This document shows positions 17,208 to 25,465 of a DNA stretch of 57,211 nucleotides, piece by piece. This DNA comes from Ruminococcus sp. Lineage in GTDB: Bacteria; Bacillota; Clostridia; Oscillospirales; Ruminococcaceae. The stretch's first letter is position 1. Every line of letters starts with the position of its first letter. The translations under genes were made by a program, and so were the position numbers. The DNA is taken from the NCBI GenBank assembly GCA_017437285.1, contig JAFSBM010000156.1:1-57211 (forward strand), given 5' to 3'. Under the pieces are notes generated by a model. That model ran no database searches and had not been told where the DNA came from. It saw only the letters and a list, made by a program, of their open reading frames with translations.

Positions 17208-17275
17208 TTGAGCTATTAGCTTTTATCTGTTAGCCTTTAGCTAATGGCTTTTGGCTAACGGCTAAAGGCTCAAAA
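17207..17275 (+). repeat. heptad array between leuD and leuB
   Basis: GCTATTA, GCTTTTA, then GCCTTTA units switch orientation near 17240 to GGCTAACG/GGCTAAAG units. The array can therefore fold back into a stem. It ends directly at the leuB ribosome site AAAAAGGAG. Confidence 0.8.
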
Positions 17276-17287
17276 AGGAGAATAATT

Positions 17288-18367
17288 ATGAATTTCAATA
17301 TTGCTTTACTTAAAGGTGACGGCATAGGCCCTGAAATCGTTGACGGTGCTGTTGCCGTACTTGAGAAAATCGCCGATAAATTCGGTCATACATTTAATTT
17401 CACACCTTATCTCATTGGCGGCTGTGCTATTGATGCCTGCGGTATGCCTTTACCTCAGGAAACTGTTGACGGCTGTCTTGCTTCCGACAGCGTTCTTCTC
17501 GGTGCTGTAGGCGGTCCGAAATGGGACGACCAACCCGGCAATAACCGCCCTGAAAAGGCTCTTTTAGGTATCCGTTCCGCATTGGGACTTTACACAAATC
17601 TCCGCCCTGCGTCACTTTATCCTGCACTCCGTGGTGCATCTCCTCTTAAAGATGAAATCGTGGGTGACGGCTTTGATATTATGATTGTCCGTGAACTTAC
17701 AGGCGGTATCTACTTCGGTGACCGTGGCTACCGTCAGGGAAAATACGGCGAGGAGGCATACGACACCGAGGCTTACAGCGTAACTGAAATTGAGCGAATT
17801 GGCAGAACTGCTTTTGAATCCGCTATGAAACGCAATAAAAAGCTTTGCAGTATCGACAAGGCTAATGTCCTTGAATCCTCACGTCTTTGGAGAAAGACTA
17901 TGCACAGCCTTGCAGAGGAATATCCCGAAGTTGAATATTCCGATATGTTCGTTGACAATGCCGCTATGCAGCTTGTGAGAAATCCCCGACAGTTCGATGT
18001 TATCGTAACTTCAAATATGTTCGGTGACATTCTCTCAGACGAGGCTTCACAGATTACAGGTTCAATCGGTATGCTTGCATCTGCATCTCTGGGAGCGTCA
18101 ACAAGAGGTATGTATGAACCTATTCACGGCTCTGCTCCCGATATTGCAGGAAAAAATATTGCAAACCCAATTGCTACAATTCTTTCAGCGGCTATGATGC
18201 TCCGCTATTCATTCAATCTTAACGATGAAGCCGCAGCTATTGAAAATGCCGTAAATAAGGTCCTTGACGAGGGTTGGAGAACTGCCGACCTTATGGGCTG
18301 TGCTGAGGGTACTCCCCTTTCCTGCACGGAAATGACTGAGAAAATCTGCGAGGCACTCAATGGCTAA
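17288..18367 (+). CDS. leuB: 3-isopropylmalate dehydrogenase
   Basis: NAD-dependent oxidative decarboxylase, third leucine-specific step. The 359-residue protein shows [12 protein letters not shown] at the N-terminus, [16 protein letters not shown] (about residues 136-151), the catalytic/metal region [20 protein letters not shown] (about 242-261), and [19 protein letters not shown]. Family length. The last 8 bp overlap the start of the ATPase gene, so the two are translationally coupled. The ribosome site AAAGGAG abuts the upstream heptad array. Confidence 0.96.
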   Translation: MNFNIALLKGDGIGPEIVDGAVAVLEKIADKFGHTFNFTPYLIGGCAIDACGMPLPQETVDGCLASDSVLLGAVGGPKWDDQPGNNRPEKALLGIRSALGLYTNLRPASLYPALRGASPLKDEIVGDGFDIMIVRELTGGIYFGDRGYRQGKYGEEAYDTEAYSVTEIERIGRTAFESAMKRNKKLCSIDKANVLESSRLWRKTMHSLAEEYPEVEYSDMFVDNAAMQLVRNPRQFDVIVTSNMFGDILSDEASQITGSIGMLASASLGASTRGMYEPIHGSAPDIAGKNIANPIATILSAAMMLRYSFNLNDEAAAIENAVNKVLDEGWRTADLMGCAEGTPLSCTEMTEKICEALNG

Positions 18368-19562
18368 TATCCGTGAAAAACTGGACAATCTTCATTGCGG
18401 ACTTAATTCCCTTGCGGTATTCAGAAATATTCTGAAAAATGACGTTATATCGTCACTTTCCGCACTTCTTGAACTTCACGCCGAGGGAAAAAGCTTTGAT
18501 GTGAATATTTACTCTCAATTCGTTTCACGACTTTACTGCCATAATGTCAATCTTTCCCAATATATATTCAAGCTTGTCTGCGAGGACGAAAACTTCTATA
18601 TTTCGGGAAAATCCGAGGGCAAAACCTTTGATGAACTGATTGAATCAGCTGTGGTAAATGAACTTGAAATGCTCCGTGAAATCTCACAGCTTACCACTGA
18701 GGAACTGCAATACGGCTATTACCGCCTTTATCAGCTGCCCCAATGGAAAACAGCTGACATTGATTTTGTGGCTGAATACAGAAACCGCATTGAAAATATC
18801 GGGATTTACGGCTGCGGAGTTTTTGCCGAATCTACGATGTTTATTCTCCGCAATGGCGAAATCGTTCCCGTAAAAGCTCCCGATACACAGCGGCTTGATA
18901 TGCTTTTCGGCTATGAGCGTGAACGAAATGAGGTTATTGAAAATACCCTTGCTCTTGTAAAGGGCAGAACTGCACAGAATACTCTGCTTTACGGCGATGC
19001 AGGAACGGGAAAATCCTCAACTGTAAAGGCTGTTGTAAATGAGTTTTCACATATGGGACTGCGGCTTGTGGAAATTACAAAGGAGCAGTTACGTGAATTG
19101 CCTGAACTCATTGATAAATTAAGCGTAAATCCGCTGAAATTCATTATTTTTGTGGACGATTTAACTTTTACTTCGGGAGAAGATTGCTTCGGTGCGTTGA
19201 AAGCGGCTCTTGAGGGTTCAGTTTCCGCACGTTCCGACAATATCGCAATTTATGCCACAAGCAACCGCCGTCATCTCGTAAAGGAAAGCTTTTCCGACCG
19301 TGAGGGTGATGATGTTCACCGCAACGATACAATGCAAGAATTGCTCTCTCTGTCGGCACGTTTCGGACTTCGTGTGAATTTCAGCCGCCCCGACAAGAAG
19401 AATTACACCGCTATTGCTCTTGAACTTGCAAAGGCTAACGGCATTGATATGCCCGATGAGGAACTTTTCCTCAAAGCTGAACAATTCGCCATTTCTTCGG
19501 GAAACGGACGTTCACCGAGAACTGCACGGCAATTCATTAATCAATTAAGAATTATGAATTAA
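18360..19562 (+). CDS. DUF815-type AAA+ ATPase
   Basis: A 400-residue ATP-binding protein of the DUF815 family. Walker [11 protein letters not shown] lies near residue 212, Walker [11 protein letters not shown] near 261, and a sensor-like [20 protein letters not shown] near 299, with a C-terminal [14 protein letters not shown] lid. The N-terminal about 200 residues are helical and specific to the family. Biochemical role is not established. The 8-bp overlap with leuB is unexpected for a gene with no known link to leucine synthesis. The last six residues (QLRIMN) and the stop are encoded by GAATTAA-type heptads, so the original C-terminus may have been replaced. Confidence 0.85.
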   Translation: MANIREKLDNLHCGLNSLAVFRNILKNDVISSLSALLELHAEGKSFDVNIYSQFVSRLYCHNVNLSQYIFKLVCEDENFYISGKSEGKTFDELIESAVVNELEMLREISQLTTEELQYGYYRLYQLPQWKTADIDFVAEYRNRIENIGIYGCGVFAESTMFILRNGEIVPVKAPDTQRLDMLFGYERERNEVIENTLALVKGRTAQNTLLYGDAGTGKSSTVKAVVNEFSHMGLRLVEITKEQLRELPELIDKLSVNPLKFIIFVDDLTFTSGEDCFGALKAALEGSVSARSDNIAIYATSNRRHLVKESFSDREGDDVHRNDTMQELLSLSARFGLRVNFSRPDKKNYTAIALELAKANGIDMPDEELFLKAEQFAISSGNGRSPRTARQFINQLRIMN

Positions 19563-19711
19563 GAATTAAGAATTGTTGGTATATAGCCATTTTATAGGGA
19601 CAGGTTGTGCCGTGTTCTTACAAACCGACTATATATTGTTGTTCGATGTAGGGGCGGATATTATCCGCACCTACCGATTTCTAACCTCTAACATCTAATT
19701 TCTAAAAAAGG
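19542..19711. repeat. heptads, REP unit, heptads between DUF815 gene and ilvA
   Basis: CAATTAA/GAATTAT/GAATTAA units (19542-19575) overlap the upstream stop. A REP palindrome GGGGCGGATATTATCCGCAC lies at about 19650-19669. TTCTAAC/CTCTAAC/ATCTAAT/TTCTAAA units (19679-19706) run to the ilvA ribosome site. Confidence 0.8.
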
Positions 19712-19722
19712 AGTCTTTATTT

Positions 19723-20922
19723 ATGATTACATTGGACAAAGTCTATCACGCAAAATATGTCCTTAAACAAGTTATACGGGAAACCGATGTCATACAGGCT
19801 CCCAAGATTAACCCCGATGCAAATATCTGGCTTAAAACCGAGAATTTGCAGATAACAGGCTCATTTAAGGTGCGTGGTGCGTACTATAAAATGTCCTGCC
19901 TTTCCGAGGAAGAAAAATCAAAGGGAGTTATTGCCTGCTCCGCAGGAAATCACGCACAGGGAGTTGCTCTTGCAGCAGCTAAAAACGGCATAAAATCAAT
20001 TATCTGCCTCCCCGACGGTGCTCCCATTTCCAAGGTTGAAGCTACAAAAAACTACGGTGCGGAAGTTTGCCTTGTAAAGGGCGTTTACGATGACGCATAC
20101 AAAGAGGCTCTCCGTCAGCGTGACGAAATGGGCTACACTTTCATTCACCCCTTTGACGATGAATTTGTAATTGCAGGTCAGGGAACTATCGGTCTTGAAC
20201 TTATTGAGCAGATACCCGATATGGACGCTGTTATTGTTCCAATCGGCGGCGGCGGTCTTATTTCGGGAGTTGCCTTTGCTATAAAAAGCCTTAACCCAAA
20301 TATTAAGATTTACGGCGTTCAGGCTACAGGCGCTCCAAGTATGTACAACGCTGTCCGTGACGGCAAAATTGAAACGCTTTCGGGAGTTTCAACTATCGCT
20401 GACGGTATCGCTGTAAAAGCTCCCGGCGAAACTACTTTTGAACTCGTTTCAAAATATGTTGATGAAATCGTAACTGTTACCGATGACGAAATTTCTGCCG
20501 CAATTCTTGCTCTTATGGAACAGCAGAAACTTGTTACCGAGGGTGCAGGTGCTGTTGCGGTAGCTGCGGCTATGTTCAATAAAGTGCCTGTCAAGGGCAA
20601 AAAAGTCGTATGCCTGCTTTCAGGGGGTAACATTGATGTTACTATCCTTTCAAAGGTTATCAAGCGTGGCTTGCTTATGTCAGGCAGAAATATTACCCTT
20701 ACAATTGAACTTCTCGACAAACCGGGTCAGCTTTTCGAGGTTTCACGTATTATCGCTGAACTGGGCGGAAATGTTATTTCAATTCACCATGAACGTGCCA
20801 ACGAGGGTTCAGCTGTAAACGGCTGTTATCTCCGCCTTGTTCTTGAAACAAGAAATTATGAGCATATTGAAGCTATCAAAAATGCACTTATTTCAAACGG
20901 TTTTAAATTAACTAATGATTAA
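19723..20922 (+). CDS. ilvA: threonine ammonia-lyase
   Basis: PLP enzyme making 2-oxobutanoate from threonine, entry to isoleucine. The 399-residue protein has the PLP-lysine motif TGSFKVRGAYYK (Lys49), SAGNHAQGVALAA, the glycine loop IGGGGLISG, and LSGGNID. One C-terminal ACT domain (about residues 325-399, LTIELLDKPGQLFEVSRIIA) is present, as in the shorter Firmicutes enzymes; the E. coli biosynthetic enzyme has two. Given ridA next to it and the surrounding ilv/leu genes, a biosynthetic role is likely. Confidence 0.94.
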   Translation: MITLDKVYHAKYVLKQVIRETDVIQAPKINPDANIWLKTENLQITGSFKVRGAYYKMSCLSEEEKSKGVIACSAGNHAQGVALAAAKNGIKSIICLPDGAPISKVEATKNYGAEVCLVKGVYDDAYKEALRQRDEMGYTFIHPFDDEFVIAGQGTIGLELIEQIPDMDAVIVPIGGGGLISGVAFAIKSLNPNIKIYGVQATGAPSMYNAVRDGKIETLSGVSTIADGIAVKAPGETTFELVSKYVDEIVTVTDDEISAAILALMEQQKLVTEGAGAVAVAAAMFNKVPVKGKKVVCLLSGGNIDVTILSKVIKRGLLMSGRNITLTIELLDKPGQLFEVSRIIAELGGNVISIHHERANEGSAVNGCYLRLVLETRNYEHIEAIKNALISNGFKLTND

Positions 20923-20937
20923 AAGGAGTAGAATATT

Positions 20938-21315
20938 ATGATTAAAATTCACACAGAAAAAGCACCTGCCGCTGTAGGTCCTTACTCACAGGCTATTATC
21001 TCAAAAGGTATGGTTTACACCAGCGGACAAATCGCTATAAATCCCGCAACAAACACAGTTGAGGCAACTACTATTGAGGAACAGACAGAGCAGGTTATGA
21101 GAAATCTCGGTGCTGTTCTCGATACAGCAGGTTCATCATTTGAAAAGGCTGTCAAGACTACCTGTTTTCTTGCGGATATGAACGACTTTGCCGCTTTCAA
21201 TGAAATCTACGGCAAATACTTTACAGGACTTCCTGCAAGAAGCTGTGTAGCTGTTAAGACTCTGCCGAAAAATGTTCTCGTAGAAGTTGAGGTTATTGCC
21301 GAAACAAGCCTATAA
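20938..21315 (+). CDS. ridA: RidA enamine/imine deaminase
   Basis: A 125-residue YjgF/YER057c/UK114 protein that hydrolyses the reactive enamine/imine intermediates released by PLP dehydratases such as IlvA. Visible motifs: PAAVGPYSQAIISKGMVYTS at residues 10-29, NLGAVLDTAGSSFEKAVKTT, and the C-terminal PARSCVAVKTLPKNVLVEVE containing the catalytic Arg. It starts 15 bp after ilvA (AAAAGGAG site), a functionally logical pairing in one operon. Confidence 0.95.
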   Translation: MIKIHTEKAPAAVGPYSQAIISKGMVYTSGQIAINPATNTVEATTIEEQTEQVMRNLGAVLDTAGSSFEKAVKTTCFLADMNDFAAFNEIYGKYFTGLPARSCVAVKTLPKNVLVEVEVIAETSL

Positions 21316-21331
21316 ATCGGAGGTAAAAATT

Positions 21332-22267
21332 ATGACTGTAAAAGAATTGCAGGCGAAAATTCTGGAACTTAAAAAAGAAACAAATACCGCTGTTCTCGCC
21401 CACAGCTACCAGTCCCGTGAAATCGTGGAAATTGCGGATTTCACAGGCGACAGCTATAAATTAAGCGTTGACGCTGCAAAAATCCCCAATGAAAATATTC
21501 TTTTCTGCGGCGTTCACTTTATGGCTGAAACTGCAAAAATGCTCTCCCCCGAAAAGCGTGTTTACCTTGCAAATAAGGGTGCAGGCTGTCCTATGGCGGA
21601 GCAGATGGACAGGGATATGATTGCGGAAATCAAGGCAAAAGAGCCTGACAGAACTGTTGTGGCTTATATCAACACAACCGCTTCACTTAAAACTGTCTGC
21701 GATGTCTGCGTAACTTCTTCAAGTGCGTTGAAAATCGTGAAAAATATCGACTCCGACAAAATCCTCTTTATCCCCGACTGCAACCTTGGCGGCTGGGTTA
21801 AGTCACAGCTCCCCGAAAAGGATATTATGCTGCTCAACGGCGGCTGCCCTGCTCATTCTTCTATTACAGTTGAGGAAGTTCTGGCAGCTAAGGCTGAACA
21901 TCCCGACGCTCTTTTCCTCGTTCATCCCGAATGTCGCCCCGAAGTTACTGCCCTTGCTGATTATGCAGGCTCTACAAGCGGCATTATGGATTTCGCTATG
22001 AAATCCGACGCTAAGGAATTTATTATCGGAACTGAAACTTCAATTGCAGAACATCTCCAGTATGACTGCCCCGAAAAGAAATTCTACCCCTTGACAAAAA
22101 AGCTTATCTGTACCGATATGAAGCTTACAACTCTCCCCGATGTTTATCGCTCACTTCTTGCAATTGCAGGAAAGCCTGAGGGTGAGGCTTTTGAGATACT
22201 TATGGACGAGGAGCAGATTTCCGCTGCCCGTAAATGTATCGACAAAATGATTGAACTGGGCGGCTGA
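21332..22267 (+). CDS. nadA: quinolinate synthase
   Basis: [4Fe-4S] enzyme that condenses iminoaspartate with dihydroxyacetone phosphate to quinolinate in NAD synthesis. The 311-residue protein carries three cysteines spaced like the cluster ligands of characterised NadA proteins: Cys86 (GAGCPMAEQM), Cys172 (NGGCPAH) and Cys260 (ICTDMKL). The N-terminal LAHSYQSREIVEIADFTGDS is also typical. The ATG at 21332 follows GGAGG with good spacing; an upstream in-frame start inside ridA is ignored. nadB and nadC are not in the window. It is one base from hydE. Confidence 0.93.
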   Translation: MTVKELQAKILELKKETNTAVLAHSYQSREIVEIADFTGDSYKLSVDAAKIPNENILFCGVHFMAETAKMLSPEKRVYLANKGAGCPMAEQMDRDMIAEIKAKEPDRTVVAYINTTASLKTVCDVCVTSSSALKIVKNIDSDKILFIPDCNLGGWVKSQLPEKDIMLLNGGCPAHSSITVEEVLAAKAEHPDALFLVHPECRPEVTALADYAGSTSGIMDFAMKSDAKEFIIGTETSIAEHLQYDCPEKKFYPLTKKLICTDMKLTTLPDVYRSLLAIAGKPEGEAFEILMDEEQISAARKCIDKMIELGG

Positions 22268-22268
22268 T

Positions 22269-23306
22269 ATGGTTGAACTTATCCAAAAGCTTTATGACAC
22301 TGGGAATTTGTCCGATGAAGAACTGAAAACCCTCATTGCTGACGAAAATGAGGACACGGCGGCTTATCTTGCAAGCCGTGCCGATGAAATCCGCAGAAAA
22401 TACTACGGGAACAAAGTTTTCCTCCGTGGACTTATTGAGATTTCCTCATACTGCAAAAATGACTGCTTTTACTGCGGTATCAGAAGAAGCTGCAAATCGG
22501 CGGAGCGTTACCGCCTTGACCGTCAGCAGATACTGGACTGTGCTGAAATCGGCTATAAACTGGGACTACGCACCTTTGTTATGCAGGGCGGCGAGGACGC
22601 TTTTTTCAATGACGATTTTATGTGCGGCATAATTTCTCAGCTCCGCACAAAATATCCCGACTGTGCCATTACCCTTTCCCTTGGTGAACGCTCCCTTGAA
22701 AGCTATGAGAAAATGAAAGGGGCAGGGGCTGACAGATACCTGCTCCGCCACGAAACTGCCTCAGAGGAGCTTTACAAAAAAATTCATCCCGAAGAAATGA
22801 GGCTTGACAACCGCATAAAATGTCTGTATAATTTAAAGAGAACAGGTTATCAGACAGGTTCGGGATTTATGGTTGGTGTGCCAAATCAGACCATTGACCA
22901 TATTATTGAAGATATTCGGTTTTTGCAGGAATTACAGCCGCAGATGATTGGTATAGGTCCTTTCATTCCCCATTGGGATACGCCTTTCCGCAATGAAAAA
23001 GGCGGAACTCTTGAACTTACCCTCCGTCTGCTGGGAATTCTCCGCCTTATGTTTCCGAAAGTGCTGCTCCCTGCCACTACGGCTCTTGGAAGTATCTCAG
23101 AAAATGGCAGAATTCTCGGTCTTAAAACAGGCTGCAATGTAATTATGCCGAATATTTCTCCCGAGGACGCAAGAAAAAAATATAACCTTTACGATAATAA
23201 GCTTATTTCGGGCAGCGAAACTGCTGAGGGAATTTCCCTGCTCAGACAGGAAATCGAGGCGGCAGGCTATACAGTAGCTGACGAAAGAGGCGATTACGTC
23301 AATTAA
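22269..23306 (+). CDS. hydE: HydE-type radical SAM protein
   Basis: Family of the [FeFe]-hydrogenase H-cluster maturase HydE. The 345-residue protein has the radical SAM triad CKNDCFYCG (Cys62, Cys66, Cys69) and HydE-typical MQGGEDAFF, LLRHETA, GSGFMVGVPNQT, IGPFIPHWDTPFR and LLPATTALGSISENGR. The start at 22269 is one base after the nadA stop (TGATATG), implying coupling. hydF, hydG and hydrogenase genes are not in the window, so it could be the HydE of a scattered maturation set or an orphan paralogue with another substrate. Confidence 0.88.
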   Translation: MVELIQKLYDTGNLSDEELKTLIADENEDTAAYLASRADEIRRKYYGNKVFLRGLIEISSYCKNDCFYCGIRRSCKSAERYRLDRQQILDCAEIGYKLGLRTFVMQGGEDAFFNDDFMCGIISQLRTKYPDCAITLSLGERSLESYEKMKGAGADRYLLRHETASEELYKKIHPEEMRLDNRIKCLYNLKRTGYQTGSGFMVGVPNQTIDHIIEDIRFLQELQPQMIGIGPFIPHWDTPFRNEKGGTLELTLRLLGILRLMFPKVLLPATTALGSISENGRILGLKTGCNVIMPNISPEDARKKYNLYDNKLISGSETAEGISLLRQEIEAAGYTVADERGDYVN

Positions 23307-23316
23307 GGAGTTTTTT

Positions 23317-24255
23317 ATGAGAGTACGTTTTCATCTGCCCGATTTTTCGGGACGATTCAAGCTGAATTTATTATTTGCGGATATGCTCAAACAGTATCCC
23401 CACTATTTCCGTGAGGGAGTTGAAATTGCTTCATTCTACGGTGTTTTTCCGCCCTCTATGTGGAATGGCGGCAGACCGCAGCCGGGTGTGTGCGATTCCA
23501 ATTATGTAAAGGCTGTTATCAAGGCTTTCAACGACAGAGGAATTCCCCTCCGCTTTACTTTTACCAATCCCGCATTGGAGAAAAAGCACCTCAACGACAC
23601 TTTCTGCAATATGGTGCTTAACCTTGCCAATAACGGACTTAACGAGGCTATTGTTGTATCTCCCATTTTAGAGGAATACATCCGCACTAACTTCCCAAAA
23701 TACAAGCTTACCAGTTCAACCTGCAAGAGAATTACTTCTCCCGAACTCCTTGAAGAAGAACTCGGAAAGGATTACAGCATTGTCGTTGTGGATTACGATT
23801 TCAACAACAATTTCGAGGTGCTGTCAAAGCTTCCCCGAAAAGAGGACTGCGAACTGCTTGTAAATGCCTGCTGTGAGCCGAATTGCCCACGACGTGCAGA
23901 GCATTATCACACAATCGGACTTATGCAGATTGCCTATAATGAGCATCTGAAAAAATATCCAAACAAGCCTTTCAATGCCAATGCAATTGACACAAAGGGA
24001 CTTGAAAGATGTCCTTTCGGTCAGCGTGGAGTGTACGATATACGCAACCTCCGCACACATATCTCCCCCGATGATATTTGGGGAAAGTACGTACCTATGG
24101 GATTTGAGCAATTTAAAATTGAGGGACGTTCATCAAGCAACCTCAATATTGCCGAAACCTATATGTACTATATGGCAAAACCCGAATACCGTGACGAGGC
24201 TCGTTTCACTCTCCTTAAAGCTATGGAGAACACAGGTGCATTGAAATTTTTATAA
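23317..24255 (+). CDS. cysteine-rich protein, possible U32/TIM-barrel type, unknown function
   Basis: 312 residues, 10 bp after hydE (AAGGAG site). No family was recognised with confidence. Alternating hydrophobic strands (GVEIASFYGVF, LRFTFTNPALE, EAIVVSPILEEYI, SIVVVDYDFNN) suggest a TIM-like barrel as in peptidase U32/UbiU-UbiV proteins. The cluster NACCEPNCPRR (Cys185, Cys186, Cys190) plus Cys232 in ERCPFG could ligate an Fe-S centre. The gene is tightly linked with two Fe-S enzymes (nadA, hydE), which supports a redox or Fe-S function. The U32 comparison is inference from pattern only. Confidence 0.6.
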   Translation: MRVRFHLPDFSGRFKLNLLFADMLKQYPHYFREGVEIASFYGVFPPSMWNGGRPQPGVCDSNYVKAVIKAFNDRGIPLRFTFTNPALEKKHLNDTFCNMVLNLANNGLNEAIVVSPILEEYIRTNFPKYKLTSSTCKRITSPELLEEELGKDYSIVVVDYDFNNNFEVLSKLPRKEDCELLVNACCEPNCPRRAEHYHTIGLMQIAYNEHLKKYPNKPFNANAIDTKGLERCPFGQRGVYDIRNLRTHISPDDIWGKYVPMGFEQFKIEGRSSSNLNIAETYMYYMAKPEYRDEARFTLLKAMENTGALKFL

Positions 24256-24257
24256 TA

Positions 24258-24368
24258 GTAGGGGCGGATATTATCCGCCATAACGTGTAGAAAAATGTAT
24301 ATCTTTGAACGGACACGGCACGCCGTGTCCCTACAAAACGGCTGCTCTATTGATTTCTAACTTCTAAA
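24258..24368. repeat. two REP-like palindromes and TCTAA heptads before cysE
   Basis: GGGGCGGATATTATCCGCC at 24260-24278 and GGACACGGCACGCCGTGTCC at 24311-24330 (with CTACA flank), followed by TTCTAAC/TTCTAAA at 24355-24368. Confidence 0.8.
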
Positions 24369-24383
24369 CGAAGGCGGTGTTTT

Positions 24384-25046
24384 ATGTTACGACTGATTAA
24401 AACTATAAAAAGAGATATTGCCCTCATTCGTGAAAGCGACCCTGCGGCAAGAAATGCGGTGGAAATTCTGCTGACTTACCCCACTTTAAGGGCAATTCGT
24501 TCCTACCGCCTTGCCCATTGGTTCTATGTGCGGAAATATTACACCATTGCGAGAATTATTTCACAGCGTGCAAGAAATAAAACGGGCATTGAAATTCATC
24601 CCGGTGCAACTATCGGAAAAGGTCTTTTCATTGACCACGGTATGGGCGTTGTTATCGGAGAAACTGCGGTTATCGGTGATAATTGCCTGCTGTATCAGGG
24701 AGTTACTCTCGGCGGTACAGGTAAAGACAAGGGAAAACGTCACCCCACTCTCGGCAATAACGTGCTTGTGGGTGCAGGTGCAAAGGTGCTTGGACCATTT
24801 ACTGTGGGAAATAACGTAAAAATTGCCGCCAATGCCGTTGTACTCAACGCTATTCCCGATGATTGTACAGCTGTAGGCGTTCCTGCAAGAATTGTCCGCA
24901 GAAAGGGCGAAAAAGTCAATCAGCACAAGGTTACACAGGATATTGACCAGATTCATATTCCCGACCCTGTTTCCCTTGAACTGTGCAGACTTCAGGCGGA
25001 AGTTGACAGCCTTAAAAAGGAAATTGCAAGGCTTAAAGAGAATTAA
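24384..25046 (+). CDS. cysE: serine O-acetyltransferase
   Basis: Acetylates serine from acetyl-CoA, first step of cysteine synthesis. The 220-residue protein has the left-handed beta-helix hexapeptides, the catalytic region [19 protein letters not shown] and [30 protein letters not shown], and [12 protein letters not shown]. It is the shorter EpsC-like form. A C-terminal coiled tail follows ([18 protein letters not shown]). cysK is not adjacent. Cysteine supply fits with the neighbouring Fe-S genes, but REP units separate it from them. A heptad block and strong terminator follow. Confidence 0.95.
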   Translation: MLRLIKTIKRDIALIRESDPAARNAVEILLTYPTLRAIRSYRLAHWFYVRKYYTIARIISQRARNKTGIEIHPGATIGKGLFIDHGMGVVIGETAVIGDNCLLYQGVTLGGTGKDKGKRHPTLGNNVLVGAGAKVLGPFTVGNNVKIAANAVVLNAIPDDCTAVGVPARIVRRKGEKVNQHKVTQDIDQIHIPDPVSLELCRLQAEVDSLKKEIARLKEN

Positions 25047-25117
25047 AGCTATTTGCTTTATAAAGCCTTTAGCCATTAGCTGTTAGGACGGTAGATTAAT
25101 TTCTACCGTCCTTTTTT
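25046..25117 (+). terminator. heptads plus strong terminator after cysE
   Basis: Heptads GCCTTTA/GCCATTA/GCTGTTA (about 25066-25085) lead into a perfect hairpin GGACGGTAGA (25086-25095) / TCTACCGTCC (25102-25111) and six Ts. The same module stands at 30450-30507 before the second LRR gene. Confidence 0.85.
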
Positions 25118-25255
25118 GTGTACTGATATTATTTGTATGGTAGATTGCCCCGATGTACCGTCATAAATATAATAATCAAAATAGGTATATATAGCACATC
25201 ATATACACCTATGCAAATGCTATATGTGCATATATATAAATTTGTTTGGAAAGTG

Positions 25256-25284
25256 TTGCATTTTGTTATATTATATGATATAAT
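25256..25284 (+). promoter_or_regulatory. promoter of LRR surface protein 1
   Basis: TTGCAT (25256-25261), 17-bp spacer, TATAAT (25279-25284). The 29-bp block is identical to that of the second LRR gene. The leader to the ATG is about 175 nt with no ORF; it contains a G-run just before GGGCAAACTCGCCC. Confidence 0.75.
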
Positions 25285-25465
25285 GCAATTAATAAAAGCA
25301 ACCGAACAGCTAATTAATAAACGTTAGTATATGCTTACAACTTTTTGAAAATTTTTTCAATTTTACTGCGATAATTGAGGGGGTTAAGTTGTTTAATATA
25401 TGTAAGGGGGGGCAAACTCGCCCTAATCAATCAAACAATCAATTAATTATAAGGAGGAATCACAA

